64,000 nucleotides of DNA, taken from contig CM119264.1 of assembly GCA_051294375.1 (NCBI GenBank), positions 13,981,323 through 14,045,322 on the forward strand, in the 5' to 3' direction. The notes beneath the pieces were generated by a model that ran no database searches, had not been told where the DNA came from, and worked only from the letters and a program-made list of their open reading frames with translations. The number at the start of each line of letters is the position of its first letter. Position 1 is the stretch's first letter. This DNA comes from Paraspadella gotoi. Lineage: Eukaryota > Chaetognatha. The position numbers and the translations under genes were made by a program. Shown here piece after piece: positions 12,370 to 23,000 of the stretch.

Positions 12370-12736
12370 TTAGAAATTTTCGTTCATTTCTTCGCCTTCT
12401 TACTCTCGAAATAAACACAATGGACTTTCCTTTTTCACCCTAGTTTTTCTTCCCGGGAGGCTGCCTTTTCTAAAGACGCTTTTCTTTCCACCTTCAGTTT
12501 TTGACCGAATTTGCATCATTTTTCGCTTAGTTTCCTCTTATCTCTTTTTCTCTTTCTTTCTGCTCTTTCTTTTTTGAGTTTCTTATTCTGTTTCCTTTTT
12601 CTTTTTCTCCTCAATGACGTTGGAAATCCCCTTGGCATTCGAAGCTGAGCGGAATGCATCGGTTTGAGTTGGAAGAAAATTAGGAAGAATTTACAGAACT
12701 CGCTCTCTGTCTCTCTCTCTCCTCTACTCTCTCTCT

Positions 12737-12789
<53 letters not shown>

Positions 12790-13190
12790 TTCTCCCTCGG
12801 CTTCATCATCAGTCATCACATTTATGTTTTACCAAAAGCTCGAGGCTCGGAACAACTTTTAACATACTAGGTCTTTTTACGTCGTAAATCAGTCTTCGAA
12901 TGTTCTTTTTTTTGTATTTCCGATTCCATCAAGATTTTATTATGTTTGACGCCATCTGCGATGGTGGCTGGCGAGCGGAAATTTATGAGCGCCGCCGCGA
13001 AGTGGAACTCAAGAAAAGAAGTGAAAAGAGAAAAAAAAGGAAAATGTATGGAGGAGAGAATAGAAAAGTAGATGGAAAGAACTGGAAAAACTGCGAGAAA
13101 ATTGTACAAGAAAAAACAAACTATATTAATGAAAAATAAGAATAGAAAGAAAGAAAAAAGGAAACATTTAAAATGATATAACAACGAAAA
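12370..13190. other. Low-complexity DNA with CT array, no gene
   Basis: CT array at 12703-12795. A frame at 12900-13139 reads FDAICDGGWRAEIYERRREV before becoming lysine-rich; I cannot assign it. GGCTGCCTTTTCTAAAGACG near 12461 resembles the module at 5247. Confidence 0.35.
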
Positions 13191-13196
13191 TAAAAA

Positions 13197-13327
<131 letters not shown>

Positions 13328-13329
13328 GA

Positions 13330-14210
13330 AAAATCTAACAAACCTACATGAAAAAGCAACAATCAAATTATAAGAATAAGTCTGCAGCCAGAAAAAAATC
13401 TAAAAAAAGTAAGAAAAAAAAATAATAATCGAAGAGAGAAAGGTCAGAGTTTCCATCATAACACAAAATCTTTTTCCTTCTGGGAGAATGATAATGAGAA
13501 AGAGAACCAAGCCTCACAAAAAAATAGAGAAAAAATCTGGTATTTCTTATGAATTTTCTTACTGGGAGGAAACAATAACGATGTCGAAACGTTTTGATGA
13601 AAGTCATGTTCAGTTTAAAAATCATTTCATTTTTAACAGTTCGGTCGGAAATTTAAAAAAAAAAAAAAAAACGTCGAAAAATGAGTGCGCGAGCTTTTTT
13701 AGCATTTCCTCGTTTATTTGTGTGTTTCACATCAATTTAAGATATAACAATACCTCGTAAGTATATTTTTTTAAAATTTCTTCAATGATCGTTATTCGAG
13801 TCTTACATTACTTTCTCATTTTTATGGTCACTGTATGAAACGTCAAATTTATCACTACCATCAGCATCGAAGACGCGGCATCGTCATTTATCGTTTGTCA
13901 CTTGTCTCTCTTCTACGTTACTCTTGTTTCATCTCATATTCGCCAGATGTCGTCTCATTCGTCCTCGTCTAATGTCGAATTCTTTTTTCATATTTTCTTT
14001 GTGTTTGTTAGTCATTATCGCTGACTTCGCCGACATCAGCGATCGCACTTCATTCTTCACTTTGTTAAGATTTCTTATTTTTCCTGATGTCTTTTCTTTT
14101 CTTTTCAAATATTTTTTTCGAAATCATTTCAGTTCTGTTCTGATCGAACCTGGTTAGTTCATTGGAGGACGGTTAACTGTTTTTAGGTCAATTTTTGGTC
14201 TCGATGAGAA
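13330..14210. other. AT-rich DNA, no gene seen
   Basis: No recognisable frame, RNA or element. Confidence 0.4.
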
Positions 14211-14216
14211 ACCGCG

Positions 14217-14389
14217 AGGGAGAGAGGAGAGAGAAGGAGAGAGAGAGAGAGAGAGGGAGAGAGAGAGAGAGGAGAGAGAGGAGAGAGAGAGAGAGAAGAG
14301 AGAGATAATATAGACAAGCAAATAAATAAATAATTTAAAAAAAATAAATATATTCAAAACTGATGGAAGAGCGAGAGAAAACAGAAAGC

Positions 14390-14438
<49 letters not shown>

Positions 14439-14462
14439 GAGAGAGAGAGAGGAGGAGAGAAT
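14217..14462. repeat. (GA)n arrays
   Basis: Two interrupted GA arrays (14217-14305 and 14390-14462) separated by AT-rich sequence. ATATTGAATATTTGAATATT follows the second. Confidence 0.9.
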
Positions 14463-14464
14463 AT

Positions 14465-15250
14465 TGAATATTTGAATATTGAAAGCAAAAGTGGGGCTTG
14501 AAGGCAGTGTTTTACACTTACCTTTAAAAGCTACGTTTTTGAGAAAATTCACTAACTCATAATAGATAACAAGAAACTGATGTATATCTAGCTAATTCTT
14601 CTAGTGTTACAGATTGTGTGGCGCTCTTTCTCAATTTCAGCAATTTAAACATTTAGCTCTTGTCAGAAACTCGGTCCCAAACCCAGCAAAATTTCTATTG
14701 GGAGAAATGTTAAGGTATAAACAGATGTTTGTAGCAAGTGCGATCTATGAGGTACCTATCAAATAATGTGTTTGTGAAAAATAATACGTTTTGTAATCAT
14801 ACAGAGCGGCTGAAATATTTAGCGTATATAGTCAGAGAGTGGAATCGATACTGGCAGAGAGAGAAAGAGAGAGAGAGAGAGGCCAGGAGAAAACACGCAA
14901 AATCAGTGACTTTAATCCGACTGCAATAAAGGAAAAGGAAGGCTTCGGCAACGCATCTGTCTCTTCTCCTTTTTTTTTTATTCTTTCTCGCGTTGTTTGT
15001 ATTTTCAATTTTCTCCGCTTTTTTTAATTTCTTCAAAATATTACGTCGCGAGGCCTTCAAGACGCCAGATTTCTTTCCCTTTTCCTTCTATTCAAATTCC
15101 ATGACAACCATGAATAGAAAAGATGCCAAACCGAAAGGCTTCTGCGAGTGTTGAGTTGCGACGTTAGGGCGCGGCGGAAGGGAAAGGGGGTTGGGGGTGG
15201 GGAGAGAGACGCTAGAAGAAGTCGAAGGGTAAGGAGGCCGGAGGAGGCGT
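14465..15250. other. No gene seen
   Basis: Mixed AT-rich sequence with a short GA run near 14855-14882 and a G-rich patch near 15165-15215. Confidence 0.4.
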
Positions 15251-15289
15251 AAATATTTGACATAAATTTTAAAAGCGTTTACAAAACCG

Positions 15290-15680
15290 GCTGATTTAAC
15301 ATAAATAATTTTTTTTTTTGTACAACAAAATCCCAAAAATATTTTTATGGTTAAAAACCTACGAATAATTTTCCCGTCACTTCTCTTAAATTTAGGGCCA
15401 GTCAGTAATAAAATATTAAAATTCTAAAAAGTTGTAATTACTTTTTTTGCATAAGTTTTTGAGCTCTATCAGAATCAATTAAAAAAACTTAAAATATTCA
15501 ACAAAAATTTTTTATACTACGTATATAGCAATATAATAATTTAAATTACTGAATTACTCATGGTTCGGAACATTTTTGCAAAAAAATATTTTAAAACAAT
15601 AATGAATACCGATAATGAATTTGTTTAATGCTGTTCCGATTAAAATTTGAATTTGGTCGGCTACAGTTAAACTCAGCAGC
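15290..15680. repeat. AT-rich interspersed repeat, copy 1
   Basis: Read in reverse complement, this matches about 22430-22800 and the right part of the 27000-27235 block. Shared landmarks are GTAGCCGACCAAATT, ATGTTCCGAAC, TTTTTTTAATTGATT, GAGCTCAAAA and TAGGTTTTTAACCATAAAAA. It has no coding frame and I could not place its ends precisely. Confidence 0.75.
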
Positions 15681-15948
15681 GAATTCCGAAGGACTGACCT
15701 TGTTAGCCCGAGTGAACTTGCGGGTGCTAGTCTCAGTTCTGCTCGGTTCGAAGATTAGATTGCCAGGACTGAACTTGGTTAATATCCCAACACTGATTAA
15801 GTAATCATTCAGTTTTTCTGATTCCATCTACCAAAAGATCACGCGATCAGTTTCAGCGATCCCAATAAATCACCCCATCCGTCCCCTTCCCCAAAAAAGA
15901 GACGAAATTTCGGGGGAAAAAACATCTCCCAATGATCAGACAAGAGAG

Positions 15949-16027
15949 AGAGAGGGAGAGAGAGAGAGAGAGATGCGAAGATGGAATTGCTGGCGCCGGC
16001 GGCGGCGGCGGCGGCGGCAGCGGCGGC
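15949..16027. repeat. Short GA array followed by (GGC)n
   Basis: GA repeat at 15949-15973 and about nine GGC units at 15995-16027. No gene is apparent across them. Confidence 0.9.
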
Positions 16028-16573
16028 TTGTGGGAGGCCAAAAGATCGCAAAGTTGGGAATTAATTGACATCGTGGACGGGAAAGAATTACCAAGGGTGG
16101 CGGGAATACATCGGGAAGGCAACTAAGATGGAAATATTCTGGAATGGAATGATACAGTGATGTGGCTCGCAGCAAGTTTTACCATTGAGCTCAGACTTTG
16201 CATGAGTTTTAAAGAATTGTAAGCTGAATACTTATTTATTCAAATCAATGAAAAAATTTTATATATTTTTTTTTCTTTTTTTAACGTAATTCAATTTTAA
16301 AATTAAAGGACAAAACGACGCCGACTTATCTACAATTATTTAAATATGATGATCAGAAATTCGACGTCGTTAACCATTAACCACGAGGATAAATTTATTT
16401 GAAAAAATAATTTTGAAAACGATTAAACAGATAGTTACTTGAAACAAATACAAAACTAATATTCATTATTTAAACAAACCCAATGATCAATACATTTAAT
16501 TAAAACGTAACCAATACATAACTTGTGCATAACTAATACGTACATAACTAATACAAGCTAACACTGTCTATCC

Positions 16574-17028
16574 TTAAAAAGATGAACACGTCCGAGTTAA
16601 AGACAAAATAATCTCTCTTCTAAAAATTTCCAAGTCAACAGAGCGGACGATGTTGCAATTGGGAGATTTTCCAAGGAAGCCCCTTCTGTCTACGACCATT
16701 TGCCCGGTTGTGAACTCTCCTTTGGTCTCCACGGTGCAGTATTGCAGTTCTTTCTTTATTACGGCATCCGGGAACAAATAAGCCACCGCTGCCACCTCGT
16801 CGCACCACCACTTGCTGTCAATTTTAGGCCGAACGGTTCCGTCCATCCGACGCACAAATTCGGCCATTGGTTTCGCCGCGCGATCCAGGGTGGTCGTCCA
16901 CAAATTCCATTCCATCCGCGTTTGGTGACAAGTCTCCAAACAGATCATCCACGTGGAAGAACAATTGAGATTCTCCAAAGCATATTTGGCCATGGGCGGA
17001 TCGAATCCGAAATTGTACTCGGAACAAG
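16574..17028 (-). CDS. Nucleoside hydrolase terminal exon, copy C
   Basis: This third terminal exon follows a TTTAG acceptor and begins CT TGT, so the junction residue becomes alanine instead of valine: ACSEYNFGFDPPMAKYALEN. It ends REIILSLTRTCSSF with a stop (product about 331 residues). WWCDEVAAVAYLFPDAV occupies the HD motif, with cysteine in the histidine position. QYCTVETKGEFTTGQMVVDRR follows. It is closer to copy B than to A (shared FDPP and GQMVVDRR). A possible AATAAA signal on this strand lies about 180 nt past the stop (TTTATT near 16392 on the plus strand). It could be an alternative last exon or the remnant of a tandem gene. Confidence 0.82.
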
Positions 17029-20000
17029 CTAAACAAGAGTTTGGGAAAGACAAATGATTGTCATGATTATTAATCAATATTAAAAAAATTAATTTAGTTT
17101 TTAAAGCCTTGCATCGAATAAACTTAATTATTTTACTAGCTGCAATTAAAAAAAAAATAGCCGAGAACGTTCAATTATTTTTATTTAAATAAAACAAAAT
17201 CAACAAGTTTTAAAAGGCGTAACTATAATTAAGTATTGAATTTAATGTCGTTGGTAAGTTTATAAGCAAAAGAGACAATAAAACAGACCATAAGAGGTAC
17301 GATGAGCAACGCATCGACTTGATTTGAGTTGAAACAAATACGTATTAATAATTCCTCAAAAATAGATCAAACTGTTGGAGACTTCCTGCTTAAAAGCTTC
17401 CAAGTCAACGTTTGTTACTATGGTAGCATTGGGACGATTGTTGAGATGACGTCGTCTGTCAACGACCATCTGACCATTGGTAAACTCCCCCTTGACCTCG
17501 ACGGTGCAATATTCGTGCTCAGTTTCCAACACGCCGTCAGGAAAAAGCAACACAAAGGCGGCTACCTCGTCGTTCCAATTCTTTTTGAAGCCTTTTTTAC
17601 AAGCCGACTTCTCTATATTTTGAACAAGCTTCGAGATCGGCGAGCCGATTCGATCCAAGGTCTCTCGCCACGATGCCCAACCGACCCGATTTTTCATGCA
17701 GGTCTCCCATCCGACGATCCAAGTCGAAGAACAGCGGAGATGCTCCAGAGCGAACTTGGCAGCGGGGGGATCGAAGCCGAAGTTGAACTCGGCGCAAACT
17801 GGTCGAAGGAAAATATAAATAAATTGGAGGGTTGTTAAAATAAACAACATCGGCTTTAATTTGTTATTAAAAGAGAAAATATATTAATATTAGAGCTGAA
17901 GTTTTCATGTAAAGAAAAAAAAATTCAAAAGGCATGACAAAAATAAATCAACAGAATATGGCAACAGCCGGGTTGCCTGTGATACCCATTGGGATGGGGC
18001 ATCTCACTGTTGGCTTTGGGGGCTTCCGACCCTCAGTGACGCCTCCAGTCACTGGCGCGGTTACCCGAGGACGGTCTCGCTTTGCCAACGCAGAGGGAAG
18101 GCTGAAGGATGGTGGACGTGAGGCGGTGTTAATATACCGCCACAAGAACTTCTTTCTTTTATGGTCCGATTTCTAAAAGTTGGGACGTCTCCGTTGAACT
18201 CCGTTGAACTATTTTCATTCTTCAGTTTTCGAAAACAATTACAATTCCGTAACTCTAATCCTAACAAAGGTAAAGTTTGACGAAAGAAAACAAGTCTTCT
18301 CTTGGGTACATTGTTGGTAGATAAAAATCTACTTTTAAATAAAAACAAACCATTTTATCTTTGTATAAATTCTACAAACAAAAATTCATAAAATCTACTT
18401 ACAATTAGTAATGTAGAATACAATCACAGATCTTTTTTCGAGATTATTTTTTACAGTATCATCTCATGCGCTCAATCGCGACAACGACAACAAAATCTCC
18501 CGGTTGAAGGCGCTCGAGTCGATGGCGGCGACGATAGAGGCGTTGGGCGGCTTCCCGAAGACGTGAAGCCTATCGACAATCATGAGTCCGTCAGTGAACT
18601 CTCCCTTAGTTTCCACGGTGCAGTACTCCCTCTCTTCCCGCGAAACCGACTCCGGAAACAGCATCACGAAGGCGGCCACTTCGTCGAAAAACTTTCTGCA
18701 TGGCGCTGAATTCGGGTGATCTCTCTGCAACGCGATTTCCATCTTCTTCGCAAAGGCCGATATGGGCGTGTCGACGCGATCCAACGACGCCGTTCGCGAG
18801 GGCCACGCCTCTTTAATTTGGAGGCAGGTTTCCAAGGCGACGATTCGCGTCGACGCGCCGGGGAGATTCTCTAGGACGAATTTGGCGGCGAACGAATCGT
18901 AGCCAAAGTTAAATTCGCTGCAAACTGAAAAAAATAACTTACCTTCGAGAACGCAACGGTGTTGAAAAAAAAGAACGTAGTTTCTTTAGAGTTCAAAAAC
19001 GACGCCAAAAATAATTATAATTTTCTTAAGGTAAAGAATTTTAATTCGAGTAAGCTCTATGTAACAAGTTTACAAAGGTCGCCGTTACTTCTAGATTATC
19101 TTGTTAGTAAAACAACGGAATATTGTTTCTGGCCCAGTTATCTGGTAGAGTTGAACATTTCAAGAAGTGGACTCAGTCAACTCAGAAAACAGAAGCTCGA
19201 CTCTTACTTCATAGTCATAAAAACTATTTCTCTCTGACGCAAGGATTTAAGCCTTCATGACGCTCAATTTTTACTCCACCTTTGAAGTTGGCTTGTCCGG
19301 CGTAGTTCCCGCCCATGATGGTGCAGGATCGAAGCTTCTCGCCGAGTTCGGGGTCTTTCTTCAAAGCCTTGGCCAGATTGGTCAAAGGACCCAGCATTAG
19401 CAGGTCGAGTTTGCCGCGGTACAAGTTCGCCGAGTCGATGATAACGTCGACTGCATCACGGCTGAAATCAAAACGAAAATAAATTCTCCTCAAAATTTCT
19501 TTTTCGACCCCCCCCCCCCACATTTCGATCCTAACTCCGGAGGCTGCACGACGTCATCCTTGTCCTCCCGATCGGGCATGTCCCCCAACCCATCGTGTCC
19601 GTGGTAAGGATCTTCTTCTGGAGGAACGTACGGTGTGTCGGTTCGTCCCACGAACGTCTCCACATCGTGTCCACATTTCTTTAGAACGTACTTGACGTTT
19701 TTGTAAGCGTTTATGGCGGAAGTGTTGCCTAAATGGATAGTGGGAGGTGAAAATTATTTAAATTTAATTTTATTATTCGTCAATTGTTAGAGAAACAATC
19801 AAATTCGAAAGCCCAACACGTAGAGGCAAAATACCACGTCCAAAAAACAATCTGATATTTCATATCGAGATGACTATTTAGCTTTTAATATAGCTTGATT
19901 ACTGTGTCATAGCTTGTTCTGTTTTTAGTCTCGAACATCAGTTAAATCTTAAAATATACTGTGGGTTAAGAAATAGAGGCGGGAGAGCTAACTCATAGAG

Positions 20001-23000
20001 GTGGTAGAAAAAATGTCAGATTAAGCACCTGCCTGGCAAACGAAAATTAGACATTTTTTAAGAACAATCTGAATAGTTAAAGTGATCTCTTACTTTTATA
20101 ATTACCTCCATACTCAATATGATTAATTGTGTTTATCATATATGTATCATGTGTAGAAATAGGCGAAAGTCTATATATATTCTTTATTTCTATTTTTTGA
20201 TTTTAGATCAGATTCAGGTTCGCTTGCAAAAAGTTGTCTACACAAAGTATAATTCATTTATATTCGATATTTTCAAGTCATACATGTAAAAATCTATGAA
20301 AAAACGATTTATAATCATTCTATCATCATTCTATTTTTCTGATCTTAATTTTGTATTATCTTTTTCCTTAATTTTGTCCAAGAGAAACATAAAATTTTGG
20401 AAAGTTGTAGTTTAAAGTCTGTATTATTTAACTTCTTATGCTCTATCAAGGAAATCCATCAAGAAAAAAGTTAAGATCTTATGATTAAATTATAAATTTT
20501 ATTATCCATGTCGATATTAGAATATTGTATTTTAATAGCAACAATAAAAGCATTAAAATCGATACTTTTTAAAAATATCTTACTTAATTTTTTCGACCTT
20601 AAAAGTAGACTTCAAGAAATAAAGTTTTGAACCCCCCCTATATTGAATTTAATTCATGTAGATTTCTAGTTAAAAGATAATTAAATTTATTTTTTTTTTT
20701 AATCTGTTTGAATATGTGGAAAGAGAAAGATAAAAAGAAGAGTTGAAAGGAAAAGCGAAAAAAGAAAAAGATACGAGAAGAGATCGGGAGAGAGAAAGAA
20801 GGAAAAAATAGGAGACGGACAGAAAGAGAGATCCAAGAAACACAGTGAGAGATGATAGGCAGAACAGAGTAAAAGCACAGAAAGACAACAAAGAGACTAC
20901 GGAGTACGGTATCTCAATTTATGAAAAAATACCGTCTTACAGTGGTGACAGCCACGATTTTCGCTCGGTCGGGATTCGCGAGGATGAGAATGATCGCCTG
21001 AGCGTCGTCAAGCCCAAATCCGTGTCGATCAGGACGAGACGCCCGGTCGCGCACTCGATCTACAGATGGGGCTGCAACCATCGGACATGGCGGGAATTCG
21101 GCGTGAAAAGTATCGGCGCAAACTTGCGATGGTCGAATAATCTTCGCGACTTTGAAAATGTTCAACAGTACGTCGGAAAATCGTAAGAATAAATTGTCCG
21201 ATCAAACATGAAAAAAGAAAACGGCGCGAAAAATTAAAGAGTTGACAAGAGTACTTCTCCCTCTTTTAATATTGTATTTTGTTTATTCAGTTGTAAGATG
21301 CACAAAAATAGATTTCCTTTCTTGATAAAAAATAAAAGATCATAGACTATATACGAGACAATTGAATTACTCCCGGTCAACAGGAAAATTAAATAATTTT
21401 TTTGTGTCCAATCAAAATAGTCTTGTATTAGCTGTGCGGAGTCTATATTACGATCTTCAAGGGTGTTTTAACAAGAATCGAAATTAATTCATTATGGGAA
21501 CCAGGTACTCTGGATAATAAACGAGCTGAGATCTGATGAAAGTCTGACCCTTGTCAATCTTAAGTATGGAGGCCTACCAACCTGTCAAGTCGCAAGATAG
21601 TTTTAAGAAGAAATTTATATGACATCAAGAGGTGTTAAAATTAAGAATAGCCGTTTATTTGGGTTTATGAACATTTTTAGCGGTCACTCGGATTAAAAAG
21701 AAAAGAGAGAAGAGAAAAAACAGCTAGCCATATAGAAGTACGATGGCCACATTTGCCTCACGCTTGCGGTAGTTGTATTTTAGGGTTCAACTTTGGTTTG
21801 ACCAAGTTGCATTTGGAAATCGTCGTTTTCACCCTGAGTCATTTTCTTGTCGTCTGAAATTTATTTATCCCATAAGTTATATACAATGGTTATATACAAC
21901 GTTGTCCGCATATTAAATTTATAAGTTAGAAAATTTTCATCGTTTTTTAGACAAAGTTGGCGATAAGAAAAAAGAAAAGCAAAAAAAGCAAAGAAACTAA
22001 AAAACAAAAAAATGAGTGAGAGATTAAAGCAGAGATTTTTTAATAAGAAAGCTATAAATTTCCCTTATGATTAGTATTAGCTGTTTTTAAAAAAAAAATG
22101 ACATTTGATTCTCTACCCAGCAGCATTCTAAAGAAGAGAGAACTATTTTCTATTTAAAAAAAAACTAAATTGAAGATAAATAAGATGTAAATTTAATTAA
22201 GGAAATAAGATCGAAGGGAAAAAGAAAAAACTGAATTGTATTCTGTCTCCCAGTCTCCGACTGAACCATAGACACAGGTCTTTTCAAATTTTTTTATGTT
22301 GAACTTTTCTTTTATTAAAACGCCCTTTTTTGAAAAAAATTATAAAGCCCATTTTTTGTTTTAAATTTTCCTCCTCTTCTTTCATTCGCCTATTTTTTCT
22401 TGGGATACTCAGAGTCAGAAACCATTGGATCTGGAAAAAGATTAAAAGATATAATTTAGGTAGCGGTAGCCGACCAAATTTAAATTTATAAATGGGAAGA
22501 GCATTAACAGAATCCATTATTGGTATTAGTTATTGTGTTAAAATATTGTTTTTGCAAAAATGTTCCGAACGCATTAGTAATTCGTAATTAAAATTATTAT
22601 ATCTGCCATATAATGTCAAAAAAAATTTGGGAGAATATTTTAAGTTTTTTTAATTGATTTTGAATAGAGCTCAAAAAGTTAAGCAAAAAATGACCTTTTT
22701 TAAAATTTGTCATGTTTTAACACTGACTGCGCTCTAACTTTAATGATAAGTGACTGAAAATTTATTCGTAGGTTTTTAACCATAAAAATATTTTTTGATT
22801 TGTTTAGTTATTTTTTTTTTTTTTGGCTGAGCCATCGTTCGAACGAAGTTCTGAAATCAAGATTTCCTTTATATTTTACTTCTTATTCAAAAACTTGCAT
22901 TAGTCAAGGCCCAATATAAATTATTCAATATGGGTAGATTTTCAAAAGCTTTAGCGTCTTGGGAAGCCAACGGAGGTAGAGCGCGACGAAATTCCCATTT

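Larger units (their letters stand above)
20771..22800. repeat. Duplicated block around nucleoside hydrolase exon 1, copy 1
   Basis: This aligns colinearly with 25539-27240, from TACGAGAAGAGATCGGGAGA through exon 1 and the 5' flanking DNA to AAGTTAAGCAAAAAATGA. Differences are mainly one-base indels in homopolymers, plus a replaced segment (about 21335-21640 here against about 26110-26210 there). It is probably one locus represented twice in the assembly. Confidence 0.85.
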
